A DNA stretch of 64,000 bases, from positions 248,001-312,000 of the forward strand of contig NZ_CANMIW010000005.1 in NCBI RefSeq assembly GCF_947498005.1, in the 5' to 3' direction. The first letter of the stretch is position 1. The number at the start of each line of letters is the position of its first letter. The notes beneath the pieces were generated by a model. The model was not told the origin of the DNA. It saw only the letters and a list, made by a program, of their open reading frames with translations, and did no database searches. This DNA comes from an uncultured Winogradskyella sp. Lineage in GTDB: Bacteria; Bacteroidota; Bacteroidia; Flavobacteriales; Flavobacteriaceae. Shown one piece after another: positions 43,322 through 53,098 of the stretch. The translations under genes were made by a program, and so were the position numbers.

Positions 43322-45325
43322 ATGGCAGAAGTAATAACACACAGTCTTTTTACCGATTTTGACATTAATCTTTTTAAATCTGGAAAGCATTATCGCTTAT
43401 ACGAAAAATTTGGGTCTCACATCACCACTATAGATGGTGTGGAAGGCGTTTATTTTGCAGTTTGGGCACCTAGTGCTAAGATGGTATCTGTAGTTGGCGA
43501 TTTTAATTTTTGGTCTGAAGGTGAGCATAAATTAAATGTTCGATGGGATTCTAGTGGAATTTGGGAAGGCTTTATTCCTGGATTAGGAAAAGGAACTAAG
43601 TATAAATTTAAGATTCTTAGTAGTAATAATGATATTACTACAGAGAAAGCAGATCCTTACGCTAGACGCGCTGAGCATAACCCAAATACAGCTTCAATTG
43701 TTTGGGATGATGATTATAAATGGAGCGATGCAAAATGGTTAAAAAAACGAAAAAAGAACAATGCTTTAGATGCACCGTTTTCTATATATGAAGTTCATTT
43801 AGGATCTTGGAAAAAGCAAGTTGAAGAAAATAGATTCATGTCTTACGTGGAGTTGGCTGATGATTTAGTCAATTATGTAAAAGAAATGAATTTTACGCAT
43901 GTAGAATTAATGCCTGTAATGGAATTTCCGTATGATCCATCTTGGGGTTATCAAGTTACTGGTTATTTTGCCCCAACATCACGTTTTGGTTATCCAGAAG
44001 AATTCAAATTATTAGTAGATAAATTACACCAAAATGATATTGGTATTATCTTAGATTGGGTGCCTTCTCATTTTCCAGAAGATGCACATGGTTTAGGCTT
44101 TTTTGATGGCTCGGCATTATATGAACATCCAGATCCTAGGAAAGGGTATCATAATGATTGGAAAAGTTTAATTTTTAATTACGGTAGAAACGAGGTAAAA
44201 TCTTTTTTAATTAGTAATGCTATATTTTGGTTAGATCAATTCCATGCAGATGGTTTACGTGTGGACGCGGTTGCATCCATGTTATTTTTAGATTACAGTA
44301 GAGAAGATGGGCAATGGGAACCGAATATGTTTGGAGGACGAGAAAATCTGGAAGCGATGTCATTTTTAAGAGAAATGAATGAAGCCGTGTATTCTGCTTT
44401 TCCAGATGTACAAACAATTGCTGAAGAATCTACAGCCTTTCCAATGGTATCTAAACCAACATATATGGGAGGATTAGGTTTTGGTATGAAATGGATGATG
44501 GGTTGGATGCATGATACACTTCAATATTTTGCAAAAGAACCAGTTTACAGACAATACCACCAAAATGACTTAACGTTTTCAATGACCTATGCGTTTACAG
44601 AAAATTTTATGTTACCCTTAAGTCATGATGAAGTCGTTTATGGTAAGAAATCGATCTTAGGAAGAATGCCTGGAGATGAGTGGCAACGCTTTGCTAATTT
44701 AAGACTATTGTATTGCTATATGTTTACACATCCAGGAACTAATTTGTTGTTTCAAGGTGCAGAATTTGGTCAAAGTGGCGAATGGGATTTTGAAAACAGT
44801 CTCGATTGGCATTTATTACAATATGATCCACATAAAGGTGTTCAAGAGTTAATTAAAGACTTGAATAAGCTATATAAGAAAGAACCTGCCTTATTTCAAA
44901 AACAATTTTCGGCTGACGGATTTGAGTGGATAGATTATAACGATTCTCAAAATTCAGTTTTTACGTACATTAGAAAAGGAAATGAATCTCAAGATGATTT
45001 AATTGTAGCTTGCAATATGACACCTGTTCCTAAAGAAAACTATAAATTGGGTTTACCTAAAAAAGGAAAGCTTAAAGAAGTTTTTAATAGTGATTTAAAG
45101 AAGTACTTCGGTAGTGGAGAATTTACAAATAAATTAAAAACAACCAAGGAAGAAGCTTGGCATTTTAGAGACCATTCTATAGATATCAATATTCCTCCTT
45201 TAGGTATGGTAGTTTTTAAATATGAAAAGCAAGTAAAAGCTAAAAAGAAAGCTCAGCCAAAAGTTAAAGTGAAAGCTAAACCTATTAAAAAGGCGAAGGC
45301 AAAACCTAAGAAGATTAAAAAATAA
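43322..45325 (+). CDS. glgB: 1,4-alpha-glucan branching enzyme with Lys-rich tail
   Basis: This 667-residue GH13 enzyme adds alpha-1,6 branches to glycogen. It has an N-terminal CBM48 region (YFAVWAPSAKMVSVVGDFNF), the GH13 barrel with MPVMEFPYDPSWGYQVTGYF, nucleophile Asp in DGLRVDAVASML, acid Glu in IAEESTAFP and LPLSHDEVVYGKKS. The last about 30 residues are almost entirely Lys, Ala, Pro and Val (for example KAKPIKKAKAKPKKIKK), a tail outside the catalytic family. It is followed by a terminator. Confidence 0.96.
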   Translation: MAEVITHSLFTDFDINLFKSGKHYRLYEKFGSHITTIDGVEGVYFAVWAPSAKMVSVVGDFNFWSEGEHKLNVRWDSSGIWEGFIPGLGKGTKYKFKILSSNNDITTEKADPYARRAEHNPNTASIVWDDDYKWSDAKWLKKRKKNNALDAPFSIYEVHLGSWKKQVEENRFMSYVELADDLVNYVKEMNFTHVELMPVMEFPYDPSWGYQVTGYFAPTSRFGYPEEFKLLVDKLHQNDIGIILDWVPSHFPEDAHGLGFFDGSALYEHPDPRKGYHNDWKSLIFNYGRNEVKSFLISNAIFWLDQFHADGLRVDAVASMLFLDYSREDGQWEPNMFGGRENLEAMSFLREMNEAVYSAFPDVQTIAEESTAFPMVSKPTYMGGLGFGMKWMMGWMHDTLQYFAKEPVYRQYHQNDLTFSMTYAFTENFMLPLSHDEVVYGKKSILGRMPGDEWQRFANLRLLYCYMFTHPGTNLLFQGAEFGQSGEWDFENSLDWHLLQYDPHKGVQELIKDLNKLYKKEPALFQKQFSADGFEWIDYNDSQNSVFTYIRKGNESQDDLIVACNMTPVPKENYKLGLPKKGKLKEVFNSDLKKYFGSGEFTNKLKTTKEEAWHFRDHSIDINIPPLGMVVFKYEKQVKAKKKAQPKVKVKAKPIKKAKAKPKKIKK

Positions 45326-45339
45326 ATTAAATAAAAAAT

Positions 45340-45373
45340 GACCTCAAGTGTTTTATAACTATTGAGGTCTTTT
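45340..45373 (+). terminator. terminator after glgB
   Basis: GACCTCAA / TTGAGGTC with a 14-nt loop is followed by TTTTG. It lies 14 bp after the glgB stop. Confidence 0.72.
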
Positions 45374-45403
45374 GTTAATAGAAAAATTGAAACCATATAA
45401 AAT

Positions 45404-45811
45404 ATGTCTTCTAGAAGAAATGTTATTTTCTTTAATTACAGTATACCATGTCTTGCAATTATTGTAATTGTAATACAAATGGTTGTTGTTAAAACTCAAA
45501 ATCTAAGTAAATGGAAAGGTGGAGGTTATGGTATGTACTCAGAAATTCATTATTTCTATAATCAAATTCATATTCCTAATTTATCTGTGGATTCATTGGT
45601 GGATGTCAATTCAAATTTAAAAAATTCTTTGGGCTATTTAATGCTAATGCCTAATGATAATAGAATTAAAGAATCAGCACAGCTTATTTTAGAAACAACT
45701 AAAAATGATAGTATTTCTGTTCAATTATGGAAGCCAGTAGTAGATTCTAAAAAACAAAGTCTCACGAGGGTTTTGGTCAATGAAATTCAACTAAATAACG
45801 GTGATCTTTGA
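45404..45811 (+). CDS. hypothetical protein with N-terminal anchor
   Basis: This 135-residue protein has one N-terminal membrane helix (about 13-29; SIPCLAIIVIVIQMVVV) and a soluble extracytoplasmic part with KWKGGGYGMYSEIHYFYNQI and ESAQLILE. I do not recognise a family. Its stop codon overlaps the TTG start of the next gene (TTGA), so translation is coupled. It sits between glgB and the GH31 gene. Confidence 0.68.
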   Translation: MSSRRNVIFFNYSIPCLAIIVIVIQMVVVKTQNLSKWKGGGYGMYSEIHYFYNQIHIPNLSVDSLVDVNSNLKNSLGYLMLMPNDNRIKESAQLILETTKNDSISVQLWKPVVDSKKQSLTRVLVNEIQLNNGDL

Positions 45812-46662
45812 AGTATTGGCAGAACATAAAAGAGCGGTTAGAAAATCATTGGCAGTTAACAGAACAACTATTAATGTTGTTTGCCTTTATCTACATTGTA
45901 GTTTTAGCTAATGACTTTAAAATATGGAAATTATGCATACTTTTTAGTGGTTTTTTAGTTTGGTTTTTAATAGGCAAAAATGCGAAGCATCCTATTTCTT
46001 GGATAGTAATTTTACTTCTTTTAATCATAGATCTTGTTGGTTCATATTTTTGGGTTGCTAACCATCATTTTTTGCTATTATTTGTAGTGCTATCAATGGT
46101 GTTCTATGGTTATCATCAAAGCAACGTTATTCTATATAAAAATGTTCAAGCACTTCTAATCATTGTTTTATGTGCTTCTGTTATTCATAAGTTGTTTTCT
46201 TATCAATTTATTAGCGGTAATTTCTATTATCATTCCATTAATCAAGGCACAATTTTTAAATCTTTATTTTATTTCTTTCCAGATAGTTTGGAAATAGCGA
46301 ATAGTAATGCTGAAAGCATTAAGGAATTGAATGAAACCGATCCAAATTTATTAGGTAAAATTAAATTAGTTGATGTGTTTCCAAACCTGAGAATCATTAC
46401 TATTGTATTTGCTTGGATGACTATTATAGTAGAATTTCTAGCAGCAGTGGCTTTATTGAGCAAACCAAAAAGTAAGTGGACTCATTTAGTTTTAATTGCA
46501 ATGATATTAGGTATTCTCTTCACTAAGCTAGAAACAGGGTTTATGTCTTTACTTTCCATTTGTGGTTTGCTATTATGTAATCATTTAAAACTAAAGATCG
46601 TTTATCTCATCGTAGCTATAGCATGCTTAACCATGATTATTACAAAAATTGGGTATCACTAA
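45808..46662 (+). CDS. hypothetical multi-pass membrane protein
   Basis: This 284-residue protein has about seven to eight membrane helices (for example ALLIIVLCASVIHKLF and TIVFAWMTIIVEFLAAVALL). It resembles HTTM or DoxX-like membrane proteins in layout, but no diagnostic residues are seen. It starts with TTG and overlaps the previous stop by TTGA, so the two probably form a complex. A glycan-related role is suggested only by neighbourhood. Confidence 0.65.
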   Translation: MKYWQNIKERLENHWQLTEQLLMLFAFIYIVVLANDFKIWKLCILFSGFLVWFLIGKNAKHPISWIVILLLLIIDLVGSYFWVANHHFLLLFVVLSMVFYGYHQSNVILYKNVQALLIIVLCASVIHKLFSYQFISGNFYYHSINQGTIFKSLFYFFPDSLEIANSNAESIKELNETDPNLLGKIKLVDVFPNLRIITIVFAWMTIIVEFLAAVALLSKPKSKWTHLVLIAMILGILFTKLETGFMSLLSICGLLLCNHLKLKIVYLIVAIACLTMIITKIGYH

Positions 46663-46882
46663 TCGAAATTTTGATATTTGGGTGACTCGTAGATTATTAA
46701 TATTTGAATTCAGCGTTCTACTATTGCGAATAATAATAAATAACACCTAATTTTTCCTATTATCGTAAAAACACAACCCTAAAACGATATAGTTGGTGAC
46801 AATTTTTAATAAGGCGATTGAACCCTTTTAAATGTTGGATTTTTTCCGTTTTTTTGTACCTGACTTTTGATAAAAAAGACCT

Positions 46883-49300
46883 ATGATTGTAAATACTGAA
46901 TTAGAAAATAAAGGAAATTTATTTCCTTCAAATATAATAGATTTTAAAAAGGATGTTGATAAACTATATTTCACTGCAGCAAATGATGTTATCCTAGAGT
47001 TAACAGTTGTTAGAGATAGTTTATTAAGATTTAGATATACCACAGTTGGAAATTTTGATAATGATTTTTCCTATGCTATAACTAAGTACGCTAGTATTGG
47101 TTATAATAAATTAGAAATTGAGGAGCATAAAGAGTATTTTGAAATAACGACATCAAAGTTGCGATGCGAAATTTCAAAAGATGATATGAGAGTATCTATC
47201 TATGATGCAAAAGATGGTGTATTGATTAACCAAGATGAAGGTGGTTTTCATTGGGAAGAAAGCTATCAATATGGTGGCAACATCGTTAAAATGAGTAAAA
47301 CTTCTAACGATGGAGAAAGTTATTATGGTCTTGGAGATAAACCAAACCATTTAAACCTAAAAGGAAAACGCTATAGTAATTGGGCAACAGATTCTTATGC
47401 TTATGGCAAGGATACAGATCCTATTTACAAAGCTATTCCATTTTACACGGGTTTACATCATGGTAAAGCTTATGGAATTTTCTTTGATAATACATTTAAG
47501 TCTTCTTTTGATTTTGCACAAGAACGTAGAAATGTGACGAGCTTTTGGGCACAAGGAGGTGAAATGAATTATTATTTCTTCTATGGTCCTAAAATGAACG
47601 ATGTTGTAGAAAGTTATACAGATTTAACTGGTAAGCCTCATCATTTGCCGCCACTTTGGGCATTAGGTTTTCACCAATGCAAATGGAGTTATTACCCAGA
47701 AAGTAAAGTAAAAGAAATTACATCGACTTTTAGAAAATTACAAATTCCATGTGACGCTATTTATTTAGATATCGATTATATGGAAGGATTTCGTTGTTTT
47801 ACTTGGAACAAAGAATACTTTCCAGATCCAAAACGAATGGTAAAAGAATTAATGGATGACGGTTTTAAAACGGTTGCCATTATTGATCCAGGGATTAAAA
47901 TTGATAAGGAGTACTCTGTATTTAAAGAAGCTTTAGAAAAAGATTATTTCTGTAAACGCGCAGATGGCGACTATATGAAAGGAAAAGTATGGCCAGGAGA
48001 ATGTTATTTTCCAGATTATACAAATCCAGAAGTAAGAGAATGGTGGTCTGGTTTATTTCAAGAGTTAATTGAAGATATTGGCGTAAAAGGTGTGTGGAAT
48101 GACATGAATGAACCTGCCGTTATGGAGGTTCCAAATAAAACATTCCCAGATGATGTACGTCATGATTATGATGGTAATCCGTGTAGTCATAGAAAAGCGC
48201 ATAACATCTATGGAATGCAAATGGCGAGAGCTACATATCAAGGTTTAAAGAAATACTCATACCCAAAACGTCCTTTTGTAATTACACGTTCTGCATATTC
48301 TGGTACGCAACGTTATACATCGACATGGACTGGAGATAATGTTGCCACTTGGGAACATTTATGGATTGCAAACATACAAGCGCAGCGTATGGCAATGTCT
48401 GGCTTTTCTTTTGCAGGTAGTGATATTGGAGGCTTTGCAGAACAACCACAAGGCGAATTGTTTACACGTTGGATTCAATTAGGTATTTTTCATCCATTCT
48501 TCAGAGTGCATTCTTCAGGAGATCATGGTGATCAAGAACCTTGGGCTTTTGATGAAGATGTTACCGATATCGTTAGAAAGTTTATTGAAATTCGTTATCA
48601 AATATTACCGTATTTGTACACAGCCTTTTGGAATTATGTACAAAATGGAACACCGCTTCTAAAATCATTAGTTCTATACGATCAAGACGATGTACAAACG
48701 CATTATAGAACTGATGAATTTGTGTTTGGTGAGCAAATATTAGCATGTCCAGTTTTAGAGCCAAATGCCAAAGGCAGAAGAATGTATATTCCGCATGGCT
48801 ATTGGTATAATTACTGGAATGATGAAATAATAAAAGGAGGTAAAGAAATGTGGGTAGATGCAGATATTGATAGTATGCCTATATTTGTTAAAGAAGGTGC
48901 TATAATTCCTAAATATCCAATTCAACAATACGTTGGCGAAAAAGAAATTACTGAGATTACCTTAGACGTTTACTATAAGGAAGGTAAAGAGGAAAGCGAA
49001 CTTTACAGTGACGCTAATGATGGGTTTGATTATACGAAAGGACGTTATAGTTTAAGAAACTTTACGTTGACTGGTAAAACAAATGAACTTATTATTAATC
49101 AATATAAAGAAGGAAAGTTTGTAACACCTTACGAAACCTTTAAAATAAAGTTTCACGGATTACCTTTTGATGTTGTAGAAATACAAATAGACAATGAAAA
49201 GATCAATCTTAAGAGTTTAAAAGTGAATGGTGTAACCTCTATAGTTGTAGATAAGAATTTTTCTGAGTTACATATCATTGGTAGCAAGGATCAATCCTAA
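46883..49300 (+). CDS. GH31 family alpha-glucosidase
   Basis: This 805-residue glycoside hydrolase has a GH31 N-terminal beta domain (about 30-240), a (beta/alpha)8 barrel with PPLWALGFHQCKWSYYPE, the catalytic nucleophile Asp in GVWNDMNEPAVME, the acid/base Asp in WTGDNVATWEHL, and C-terminal beta domains. No signal peptide is visible, so it probably acts in the cytoplasm, on maltose-type or glycogen-derived glucans. It follows the glycogen genes, which supports that substrate. Size and motif order are typical. Confidence 0.94.
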   Translation: MIVNTELENKGNLFPSNIIDFKKDVDKLYFTAANDVILELTVVRDSLLRFRYTTVGNFDNDFSYAITKYASIGYNKLEIEEHKEYFEITTSKLRCEISKDDMRVSIYDAKDGVLINQDEGGFHWEESYQYGGNIVKMSKTSNDGESYYGLGDKPNHLNLKGKRYSNWATDSYAYGKDTDPIYKAIPFYTGLHHGKAYGIFFDNTFKSSFDFAQERRNVTSFWAQGGEMNYYFFYGPKMNDVVESYTDLTGKPHHLPPLWALGFHQCKWSYYPESKVKEITSTFRKLQIPCDAIYLDIDYMEGFRCFTWNKEYFPDPKRMVKELMDDGFKTVAIIDPGIKIDKEYSVFKEALEKDYFCKRADGDYMKGKVWPGECYFPDYTNPEVREWWSGLFQELIEDIGVKGVWNDMNEPAVMEVPNKTFPDDVRHDYDGNPCSHRKAHNIYGMQMARATYQGLKKYSYPKRPFVITRSAYSGTQRYTSTWTGDNVATWEHLWIANIQAQRMAMSGFSFAGSDIGGFAEQPQGELFTRWIQLGIFHPFFRVHSSGDHGDQEPWAFDEDVTDIVRKFIEIRYQILPYLYTAFWNYVQNGTPLLKSLVLYDQDDVQTHYRTDEFVFGEQILACPVLEPNAKGRRMYIPHGYWYNYWNDEIIKGGKEMWVDADIDSMPIFVKEGAIIPKYPIQQYVGEKEITEITLDVYYKEGKEESELYSDANDGFDYTKGRYSLRNFTLTGKTNELIINQYKEGKFVTPYETFKIKFHGLPFDVVEIQIDNEKINLKSLKVNGVTSIVVDKNFSELHIIGSKDQS

Positions 49301-49387
49301 ACTTTTAAGTGACTATTATTTTGATTTTGTGTCCTATTAATGCAAATTCATTTTTGTAATTTAGTAATTCGAATTAATCTATTTAAT

Positions 49388-50215
49388 ATGAAACATAGTA
49401 AAATACTTTTAGGTTTATTAATATTAGGCGTTGTATATGCATGTGCTACGAATCCTTTTACAGGAAAAAAAACGATGGCATTTGTTGGTAATGATCAATT
49501 ATTTCCATCAGCTTTTGCACAATACAATCAAGTAAAATCGGAAAGTAAAGTAATTACAGGTACTTCAGATGCGGAAATGATTACTAGAGTTGGTCAAAGA
49601 ATAGCTGCTGCTGCTGAACGTTGGTTAGTAGCGAATGGTCATCATAGTTATTTAGATGATTACCAATGGGAATATACTTTAATTCAAGATGATCAAGTAA
49701 ATGCATGGTGTATGCCAGGTGGAAAGATTGCATTTTACACTGGTATTTTACCAATTGCAGCAAATGAAACTGGTGTGGCAGCAATTATGGGGCATGAAGT
49801 TGTACATGCTTTAGCAAACCATGGTCAGCAACGAATGAGTGCTGCTTATTTACAACAAGGTTTAGCTGTAGCAGGTAATGTTGCATTGGCAAATGATCAA
49901 CAAGCTTTAGGAATATTTAATCAATCATTTGGTGTGGTTTCTAATGTGGCAGGAATGCTACCTTTTAGTAGAAGCCATGAAACTGAAGCCGATAAAGTTG
50001 GCTTAATAATTATGGCAATTGCTGGCTATAATCCAGATGAGGCAGCAGAGTTATGGAAAAGGATGAAGGCTAATAGTGGCTCTTCGTCAACACCAGAATT
50101 TTTAAGCACGCATCCAAGTAATGATAGTAGAATTGAAACGCTTGAAGCTTTAGCTCCAAAAGCTAAAGAGGAAGCTGCTAAATTTGGTACAACATCATTT
50201 AGACCAATAAATTAA
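49388..50215 (+). CDS. M48 family metalloprotease, lipoprotein
   Basis: From the ATG at 49388 this is 275 residues with a lipoprotein signal (MKHSKILLGLLILGVVYAC). It has the zinc motif HEVVHALANHGQQRM, the third-ligand Glu in ETEADKVGL, and a C-terminal LSTHPSNDSRIETL, matching Bacteroidota BepA/LoiP-like proteases that trim envelope proteins. The first ATG at 49340 would give an unneeded N-terminal extension. It has its own terminator and is downstream of GH31. Confidence 0.9.
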   Translation: MKHSKILLGLLILGVVYACATNPFTGKKTMAFVGNDQLFPSAFAQYNQVKSESKVITGTSDAEMITRVGQRIAAAAERWLVANGHHSYLDDYQWEYTLIQDDQVNAWCMPGGKIAFYTGILPIAANETGVAAIMGHEVVHALANHGQQRMSAAYLQQGLAVAGNVALANDQQALGIFNQSFGVVSNVAGMLPFSRSHETEADKVGLIIMAIAGYNPDEAAELWKRMKANSGSSSTPEFLSTHPSNDSRIETLEALAPKAKEEAAKFGTTSFRPIN

Positions 50216-50245
50216 GAATTTAATAATATTTGATTACTTTAGAAG

Positions 50246-50270
50246 CTGCTCAATTTGAGCAGTTTTTTTT
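50246..50270 (+). terminator. terminator after the M48 protease
   Basis: CTGCTCA / TGAGCAG with a 3-nt loop (ATT) is followed by eight T. It lies 30 bp after the stop. Confidence 0.9.
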
Positions 50271-50282
50271 ATATAAAATATT

Positions 50283-51626
50283 ATGATTAAACTCGAAAAA
50301 GGGAGTAAGAAACTTCTTAACGCATGGGCTTTTTACGATTGGGCTAATTCAGTGTACACCCTTACGATTGCATCGTCTATCTTTCCAATTTTTTATTCAG
50401 CCTTATTTTTAGGACAAGCAGAAAAAACGGTTTCTGCATTTGGAATGGATTTTAAAAGTACTGCATTAATTACCTACGTCACAGCATTTACCTTTGGTGT
50501 AGTTGCAATTTCTTCGCCTATTCTTTCAGGTATTGCAGATTATGTTGGTAATAAAAAGAATTTCATGAAATTCTTTTGTTATGTTGGTAGTGCAGGTTGT
50601 GTAGGTTTGTATTGGTTTAGCTTAGATAGTATTCACCTAAGTTTACTGTTTTATTTTATGGGATTGATTGGGTATTGGGGAAGTTTGGTGTTCTATAACT
50701 CGTATTTACCAGATATTGCGTTTCCAGAACAACAAGATCGTATTAGTGCTAAGGGATTTAGTATGGGGTATTTTGGGAGTGTTATTCTATTAGTCATTAA
50801 TCTTGCAATGGTAATGTTTCCTCATGTCTTTTATATTTCAGATCATATAGCAGAAAATGGAGAGGTTATAGAAACTGCAGCCCAAGTTGGTATGCGCTAT
50901 TCTTTTATAATGGTAGGTTTATGGTGGATTTTATTTAGTCAATATTCCTTTTATATTTTACCAGATGGAGTTTCTAGCGGTCATAAAGTAACCAAAGATG
51001 TCGTTTTTAATGGCTTAAGAGAATTGAAACAAGTTTGGATTCAATTAAAACAGAACCTAAGATTAAAACGTTATTTAGTTGCCTTTTTTGTTTTCAGTAT
51101 GGCAGTTCAAACCATTATGTTAGTTGCTGTTTATTTTGGCGAGGAAGAAATTGCTTGGGGAGGTGATGACGCTAAAACCTTTGGTCTTATTGTTAGTATA
51201 TTAATTATTCAGTTAGTAGCAATTTTAGGCGCTTATTTAACATCTCGTGCATCTTCAAAGTTTGGAAATGTTAATACCTTAATTGTTATTAATTTCTTTT
51301 GGATGGGGCTTTGCTTATATGCTTATTTTATGGAAACGCCATTACAATTCTATATTGCAGCAGGCTTTGTAGGTTTAGTAATGGGTGGTGTGCAATCCTT
51401 AGCAAGATCTACTTACTCTAAGTTTTTACCAGAAACAGAGGATACAACATCATATTTTAGTTTTTATGATGTGGCAGAAAAAATAGGGATTGTAATCGGG
51501 ATGGGAATATTTGCAACCATAGACCAAATAACAGGGAGCATGCGAAACGCTATTTTATTTTTAGTAATCTTCTTTCTAGCAGGTATTTTGCTTTTATTTA
51601 GAGTTCCGAAGTATGCTGAAAAATAA
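50283..51626 (+). CDS. MFS transporter, UMF1 family
   Basis: This 447-residue inner-membrane protein has about 12 helices. The family start LLNAWAFYDWANSVYTLTIA is characteristic of the UMF1/Atg22-like group of the major facilitator superfamily. A late MGGVQSLARSTYSKFLPE and ATIDQITGSMRNA also match. Substrate is unknown (amino acids or vitamins in related proteins). It is a single gene, ending 81 bp before the polyamine cluster. Confidence 0.92.
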   Translation: MIKLEKGSKKLLNAWAFYDWANSVYTLTIASSIFPIFYSALFLGQAEKTVSAFGMDFKSTALITYVTAFTFGVVAISSPILSGIADYVGNKKNFMKFFCYVGSAGCVGLYWFSLDSIHLSLLFYFMGLIGYWGSLVFYNSYLPDIAFPEQQDRISAKGFSMGYFGSVILLVINLAMVMFPHVFYISDHIAENGEVIETAAQVGMRYSFIMVGLWWILFSQYSFYILPDGVSSGHKVTKDVVFNGLRELKQVWIQLKQNLRLKRYLVAFFVFSMAVQTIMLVAVYFGEEEIAWGGDDAKTFGLIVSILIIQLVAILGAYLTSRASSKFGNVNTLIVINFFWMGLCLYAYFMETPLQFYIAAGFVGLVMGGVQSLARSTYSKFLPETEDTTSYFSFYDVAEKIGIVIGMGIFATIDQITGSMRNAILFLVIFFLAGILLLFRVPKYAEK

Positions 51627-51706
51627 CTGTACTTTTTAATATTTAAAGTATTCAAACTAAATAATTCTTAAATATTCTTATATTGCGTTTAACTAATTTT
51701 ATTTTT

Positions 51707-52246
51707 ATGAAAAAGCTTATTATTCTTTCTGTTTTAACTACTATCTTTTTTACATCATGTAGTAGTAATGTGGATTTAGCTATAGACAATCCAACTGATT
51801 TTTCTGTTGAGGTTGTAGTTGATACCCTTAGAGTTGTAGTGCCACCAAAAGAAGTGGTTTGGGTAGAAATGGGCTTAGGAGAGCATCAATTGACATTAGA
51901 AAACGATAGTATTATTAAGTTTAATTTTACAGAATCTGTTTACATGATTAATCCGTCTTTATCAGAGTACTTATTATCTGACGAATATTACGGACCAGAA
52001 ATGTATCAAGACAGTTATGCTGCTAATCTAACTAACAAAGAAGTAACATTTTTAGGTATTCCTATGAATGGAAACTATGATGTTATTAGTGATGTTATCA
52101 ATGAAGTAACTTGGGATTATGGACCAAGGGAATCTTTACCAGAAATGGTTGAGGTAGATTCTGACGAGTCTTACACAAGTTTAGTAAAGGCCTTTGATCC
52201 ACAAGAATTTATGGCTTTAATGATGAGTTCATACTCTGGCGAATAA
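51707..52246 (+). CDS. hypothetical lipoprotein upstream of speD
   Basis: From the ATG at 51707 this is 179 residues with a lipoprotein signal (MKKLIILSVLTTIFFTSCSS). The N-terminal mature region is Ig-like (DLAIDNPTDFSVEVVVDTLR, then WVEMGLGEHQLTLEN). The rest includes MINPSLSEYLLSDEYYGPEM and DVISDVINEVTWDYGP. No named domain. It lies 27 bp before speD in the same direction, so it is part of the polyamine cluster by position. The TTG at 51683 is the alternative start. Confidence 0.72.
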   Translation: MKKLIILSVLTTIFFTSCSSNVDLAIDNPTDFSVEVVVDTLRVVVPPKEVVWVEMGLGEHQLTLENDSIIKFNFTESVYMINPSLSEYLLSDEYYGPEMYQDSYAANLTNKEVTFLGIPMNGNYDVISDVINEVTWDYGPRESLPEMVEVDSDESYTSLVKAFDPQEFMALMMSSYSGE

Positions 52247-52273
52247 TAAATTAGTCCCAATAATCTATCTATT

Positions 52274-52639
52274 TTGAAAACTTCGCTTGGTACACACATC
52301 ACTTGGGATGTATACAACTGTAATTCAGATTCTCTATCTTTTATTCCAAAAGTTAAGGAGGTATTAAATGCTATTGTAATGGAGTTGCAACTCTCTAAAG
52401 TCAACGAGTCATTTAAACAGTTCGAGCCAATAGGAGTCACTGGGTTTATATTATTAGAAGAAAGTCACGTTAGTATTCATACATGGCCAGAACATCAATT
52501 TGCTGCGGTAGATATATTTTCTTGTAAGCCATTTAATGCCGAAAAAATTCAGAAGTTATTAATGTCTTCTTTCAGTTCAGATAAAGTCATTATTAAACAG
52601 ATTGAAAGGGGAGAAGCTATAGGTGTAATCACAAATTAA
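52274..52639 (+). CDS. speD: S-adenosylmethionine decarboxylase
   Basis: This 121-residue pyruvoyl enzyme makes decarboxylated SAM, the aminopropyl donor for spermidine synthesis. It is the small prokaryotic type: the start SLGTHITWDVYNCN, then EESHVSIHTWPEHQF, in which cleavage before the Ser of ESH yields the pyruvoyl group, and the Cys of DIFSCKPF. It starts with TTG, because no in-frame ATG keeps the conserved beginning. It is 27 bp after the lipoprotein gene. Its product would feed the membrane aminopropyltransferase at 54844. Confidence 0.93.
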   Translation: MKTSLGTHITWDVYNCNSDSLSFIPKVKEVLNAIVMELQLSKVNESFKQFEPIGVTGFILLEESHVSIHTWPEHQFAAVDIFSCKPFNAEKIQKLLMSSFSSDKVIIKQIERGEAIGVITN

Positions 52640-52651
52640 ACCATTTAACCT

Positions 52652-53050
52652 TTAGCGAATTACACCAAAAGAATTTTCATCTAACCAAACGATCTTCCAG
52701 TTTTAGTTAGTTCTTGAATTATTATCATACAATTCTAAATAGTTTTTATCATTATTGATATGAAAAGTCCCTAATTGGTTCCTTGGACGAATTTCATTTC
52801 CACATTTTCTTATATATCTATTACGTCTATTATAATGCACTAAACTATATGTGCCGTTTTCTTTAAAATGATAAAGTGTGGTTTCTTCATCGCTTTGCGC
52901 TCTCGTAAATATATGTATTCTATCGTCCGAGTCTGAATTAATGTGATCAAACTATCAATAACCAAATATTTCTGATGAGGTCATTTTATCATCTTGACAA
53001 AAGCCAAAAGAGAGCCAAAAAATAAATAATAATAGTATGGCCTGTTTCAT
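52652..53050 (-). pseudogene. broken secreted-protein gene with three in-frame stops
   Basis: On the minus strand the ATG at 53050 begins a signal peptide (MKQAILLLFIFWLSFGFCQ). The frame runs 132 codons to a TAA at 52652-52654. It is interrupted by TGA and TAG at codons 32 and 33 (52952-52957) and TAA at codon 116 (52703-52705). The rest reads coherently (IFTRAQSDEETTLYHFKENG; KIVWLDENSFGVI), like a small secreted lipocalin-like protein. No frameshift is needed, so the damage is nonsense mutations only. It sits in the polyamine cluster between speD and the ATP-grasp gene. Confidence 0.75.
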
Positions 53051-53098
53051 TTCAAAATGAAATGAGGATTTGTGCCAATACTTAAATAAAATGATTCT

